Below, piece after piece: positions 59,793-64,000 of a stretch of DNA of 64,000 nt. A program made the translations under genes and the position numbers. Below the pieces are notes generated by a model. It was not told the origin of the DNA and did no database searches. It saw only the letters and a list, made by a program, of their open reading frames with translations. Numbering within the stretch: position 1 is the stretch's first letter; every line of letters starts with the position of its first letter. This DNA is from Biscogniauxia marginata (lineage: Eukaryota; Ascomycota; Sordariomycetes; Xylariales; Xylariaceae), in assembly GCA_022695795.1 (NCBI GenBank), contig MU404089.1:297533-361532 (forward strand), written 5' to 3'.

Positions 59793-62217
59793 ATGAGCTA
59801 GAAAAAAAAGAAAATTCCATCAAAACATCACGGCGTTAAAAGCGGCAGACTGACAATAAGCGGAGTCAAGGTGTTTCGTTCTATTCTATTGCTTTTTGGT
59901 GAACCGAAGTCTTTCTAAACTAGGAGAGCTCCCGCTGCCCCTACTATCTTCAAATCTCAGTTTTGGAACGTTGCTTTATACACATTTCCGTTTGAAGTCG
60001 TTTCTTGGAACTGCGGAAACCTATGGATACCGTTTGATAAATTGCTTTTTTCTCTTCTGCAGGATGATATGGAAATGAAGGTAGAGAGGTATGGAAGGGA
60101 TTGGGCAATTGGAGTTGGAAGATTACGTTGTGGAGAGTCAGGATTGGGCATCAGTGTTTTTCTTCTCTTCGTTTTCCGTCGTTCTCAGTTTCCACGATTG
60201 GACCTTAGAAGGACGAGGGTTGGGCTTTTATTCTACTGGCTTAGGTTGCAACAGGCAGGTTAAGCTATGTCATGTTAAGCCCAAAGAACATTGGTGAAAT
60301 TATGGATGTGCCTGTGGAGGGTACGGGGGAGGGGGGAGAGTTGTGTTCGGTTCTTACGGCTGTGCTGCTATTGTTTTTACCAGTGACAGGGATGGGTGAA
60401 GCTTCTTATATCCAGTACAGTACTTGATTCCCCCCCTATCAAGCGTTAGTTACGAAGAATGAAGGAAGGCAGACTAGGCTTATGAGTCGTTGTATATTGG
60501 GGTTCGCCATCGTGCACCTCTTGAGTCTCTTGGTGTAGTATTGATGTTCCCGCCAACGTAATCACATTTCCTAAGAACCCATGTAACCAATATATGTACC
60601 GGTACTATGTCCTGATAAAGTAAACCATGTCCTTGCAATAGACAGACCCTAACATCTGCCGTGAAACAAGCTCGAGTAGCGGCCGTTGAGCCCGAGGTCA
60701 GCTAGGCGAAGTCGACGACATCAACCCCCCCCGAGGAATCCGGATTTGGCGATCTACTCCTAAACCGTCGCCTAAAACGCAAATGCCCAACGTGCCCAAT
60801 GCCCAAAACTAATCATGTCTCTCTCCCACCCAGCCAAGAAATAGCATCTCATCTCTATATACGGCTGGTAGGTGAAGCATTCCTGGATAGCATAGCTTCA
60901 TTACGGAGCTTTTATGACCGTAACCATATACGACTTAGGTAAAGCTGCCTAGTCCCATGGCCCCCACGGCCGAGACTCCTTATCTGAGGATCATAGGTAA
61001 ACAACAGTCGGACAACCGGGTAGGTAAGGAGGTAGGTAGTATAGTGTAGCCCGTAGGTAGTTTCGATTTTCTTGTGCGAAATGAAGGTCTCATAACGCAA
61101 TAATAATGACGAGAAAACAAAAACAAGACACAAAACAGTAATTAGGCCGGAACTTTTTTTTTCTTTTTTCTTTTCTTTTGGGCACCTGCCTACTTACATA
61201 TCTCATATCTACATATTATCTCTACCTACACCGCTAGTAATAAGGGAGGGGGGAAGTGGAAGGGAAACGGGAACATCCGTAGATTCTTTATGTCAACGGG
61301 AAATATGACTGGGAATATGATAGGGGGGCGGAGAGGGGGGGAGCACAGTCCTCGTTACCAGTACAAAGTCATCTAGACCCAACGGGGCGGATAGGTAGGG
61401 GGCATATGTCAGCAACCCCCCCCCCCCTTGGAGAAGGACATGTGAAAGTTTGTAGGACTTGGAAAGTCTGTGATCTAATAGGATCAAATATTATAGATAG
61501 ATAAATACCTACCTACTTAGGTCAAGTTAGATACTTCCTTAATTACTAAACAGCGAGAGAGGTTCTTAATGTAGTTGATAGAAAGACGCCTACATTTAAG
61601 CATGTAAGTGATTTGAGTTTACCTTGCCTTACACCGTACCATAAGTCGCTTACACGCATACACGCATATGTACATATATGATCAAATCCGGGCTCAGCTC
61701 AGCCATGTAACCTGCTGCTCTCTCGTCCAGTCAAGTCACCTTACCGACTGAGTATGTATGCAATGACGATCACAACCCCTGTCTCCCGCTTTCTTTTTCT
61801 ATTCTTCTTTTTGTTTTTTTCTTTTCTTTTTTTCGAGGGAGCAGCAGTAAGTAAGAAATCAGGTATGCACATAGACAAGTGAATACATAAATAAGCCAGC
61901 GTCCACTAGTTTGTAAGTGTATGCATGTAGAGTGGCAATATTCTAGGATTATCCCTTATACCTACTGGTCCATATGTACACGCCCTGATCTTGACCACGA
62001 CCTTGGCCATGACCTCACTTTACTTTTACCGTACCGTTCGTAGAAACCGCGCCATGTAACCTTTGTTGTTTTTTCCTGGAAAGTGTCAAAAAGGAAAGAT
62101 CACGTCCGTCCACTAGATACTACCTAACACCATACATATTAAACATACACACAGACACCTTTTTCTTTTTCGGGATGGACAGCTCGCCCAATGTGGAGAC
62201 AGAAAAAAAACGGTTTT

Positions 62218-62221
<4 letters not shown>

Positions 62222-62250
<29 letters not shown>
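62222..62250. repeat. Poly-A tract (29 nt)
   Basis: An uninterrupted A run in gene-free DNA. It could be the relic of a retroposed poly-A tail, but no target-site duplication or element body was recognised. Confidence 0.9.
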
Positions 62251-62252
<2 letters not shown>

Positions 62253-63856
62253 CACCAACCGGAGCTGCCGGTTCTCTCTTTATTTTGGGTTTGTGTCTAG
62301 TCTAGTAGTCAAACTATGTTACTGCAATCGATCGGCGGCTTGTCATGTCGAAAGTCCTCTCTAAGTCTAGTAGGTTGGTTAAGCGAGAAGGTGAAGAAGA
62401 GGAAATGGCAGGGAAAAAGAAAGAAGAAAAAGGCCCAAGGAGAACCCTCGCAGCTCCTTGTACCCCGTTACCTAAAGTAATGTGCACTACTGGTAGCGCG
62501 ACCCCTCCCCCCGTGGAGTCCCCGTGTGGAAAATTGCACTGGGAATGGATCACAGCAAGTGGGTAAGTAGGTGGCTAAGGCGTAGTGTCGTACGTAGCTG
62601 AACATTATCCGGTGTGCGGAATATACACTAGCTAACTTTAACTTTCTTTTTACCAATTCTTTTTTCTTTCCCATAGTAAATACACTTTCTTAGAGCCCAG
62701 ACGAGCCACCTAGTTTCTGTTCTTCTTTTATTTTTATTTTTATTTTTCTACTTCACACTTGGTTTTCCTTGGCGCCAAATGCCAACATCAATAGAAACAG
62801 AAAGACAGGCGCTGGTCCTTGTCTTTTTTTTTTACTTGCTTATAGATCAAGCCATAATGACGACGATGGCTGATCCTTGGAAGGAATAGGGAGTTCAATT
62901 TCGAGGTAGGATCCGAGGTGATCTACATTTCTGCGTGAAAGATATAACAAACAGCCTAGGGCCTTACAGGGAGGGAGAGGAAGAAAGGCTCAAGAAAGGG
63001 CACAATAACGCGAGAGTGATGTACCCTGGTTTTCTAAGACAAGAAAATAGAACTGGGCTACGAGCCTCGAAGAGTCTAGTTACAAGATAGTCCCGTCCGC
63101 TAGAGGCGCCGGTAGGTAACTCCCGTCTTTCTCTATCCTTGAAGACAGGGCGGGTGACCGGTTTTTTGGTCTTTCGGTTAGCGTCTATTTCATCGTAGGG
63201 CAGATTTGCGGATGTGTACGATGTACGTACATACATACATGTAGTTGGAGTCAGTCAGTCTCAATGCCGGTACAAGAATCGGGAAGTGGATTTTGTATGT
63301 ACCTACTATACTAATTGCAGTGCATCACCGACATTATACCTATCTATGTAAATGGCTTCAAGTGGAGTATGCTTATTCTCTTATTTTGTTTTATTTACAC
63401 CTCCCTTTAGTAATACGTAAAACATGGTGTCAAGGTCGAATAGGAAAGATCTAAGTCTCTAGCTAACGTAGACTAAAAGAAAAGGGGAGAGGGAAAGGAA
63501 AAGAAAAGAGAATAAAAGGAAAAGCAATCAAGTACCCAACACATACCGGGAACCACGTTGCTCGGCTGCGCAGATGACACGAGCCGACTGTGCGTTGTTG
63601 TGGCAGTTCCGGCAACCATTACGCACCAGCAGAGACATCAATACCTACCTACCTAATATATCGCTCGAGACTCGAACAACGACGGCTCGTGATAGGTCGA
63701 TCTCCAACTTGTCAGAGCCAGAGACATACAAACCTACATATAGACAACGTGGAGTAATAAGATAACTCCTGACTTACACTAGCGTCCTATGACTAAGCGA
63801 CGACTCAGGGTTGCATTCTTCTAGAAAAAAAAGAACGATTACCTACCTAGGTGTCC

Positions 63857-63876
63857 GGGGGGGGGGGGGGGGGGGG
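63857..63876. repeat. Poly-G tract (20 nt)
   Basis: Twenty consecutive G residues on the plus strand; likely to form quadruplex-type structure and prone to length error in sequencing. Confidence 0.9.
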
Positions 63877-64000
63877 TGTATTATTATTAAACGGGCATGG
63901 ACACACGGGACACGGGACACACATTACCAAATTTTTAAAAAAAACTTAAAACACACAACCACCACCCAACCACCCGTACCTGACAGGTAAGGCCGGCAAC

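Larger units (their letters stand above)
59793..64000. other. Gene-free right end of the window
   Basis: About 4.2 kb without a supported gene. Short frames at 60042-60297, 62314-62674 and 63245-63454 look random. TAGGTA stutters and homopolymers are frequent. No telomeric repeat is seen. Confidence 0.5.

Noticed and set aside
62222..62250. Poly-A tract as a possible retroelement tail
   Set aside because: No reverse-transcriptase-like frame, SINE-like body or target-site duplication was seen nearby.
63857..64000. Possible telomere-proximal end
   Set aside because: The poly-G run and ACACGGGACAC words are not TTAGGG repeats.

Overview
The window is nuclear DNA from a filamentous ascomycete, most likely a Sordariomycete (class inferred, order not resolved). 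Supporting signs: genes are split by short introns of about 47-270 nt with GTAAGT-like donors and CTAAC/CTGAC-like branch sites. Gene content includes isocitrate lyase, neutral trehalase, the Mon1 partner Ccz1, an FLC/TRP-like channel, a DUF3433 membrane protein and a fungal GT2 enzyme. Intergenic DNA is rich in TAGGTA/TACCTA tetranucleotide stutters and long homopolymers. No bacterial operons, tRNA, rRNA, CRISPR array or intact transposon was recognised.

Layout. 1-7 kb: an Efm6-type eEF1A lysine methyltransferase (+) and a secreted double-psi beta-barrel (expansin-like) protein (+). 7-21 kb: five minus-strand models: a doubtful hypothetical gene, Ccz1, an FLC-family membrane protein, and a DUF3433 membrane protein, with large spacers between them. 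22.7-32.8 kb: a divergent Ras-like GTPase (+), then isocitrate lyase, an SRPK-like kinase that looks damaged, and neutral trehalase (all -). 32.8-43 kb: a gene-poor accessory stretch with a two-exon membrane/coiled-coil protein of unknown function (-), a zinc-finger-type pseudogene (-) and broken reading frames. 43-54 kb: a 17-exon MFS transporter of the Dal5/Liz1 type, a GT2 glycosyltransferase and a cysteine-rich F-box-like protein (all +). 54.8-60 kb: mitochondrial ribosomal protein mL58 (-) and a Ser/Pro-rich conserved protein (+). 60-64 kb holds no recognisable gene.

How the genes work together. Most are unrelated housekeeping genes, so there is no clear gene cluster. Isocitrate lyase (glyoxylate shunt) and neutral trehalase (mobilising trehalose) are both carbon-starvation or germination functions lying 4 kb apart, but nothing shows they are co-regulated. 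Ccz1 (Rab7/Ypt7 activation at the vacuole), the FLC protein, GT2 and the DPBB protein serve membranes and the cell surface. The main curiosity is the 28-43 kb stretch, where a kinase and a zinc-finger gene both show coding damage while the flanking genes are intact. Splice models were built by eye and checked for reading-frame phase; none has transcript support.
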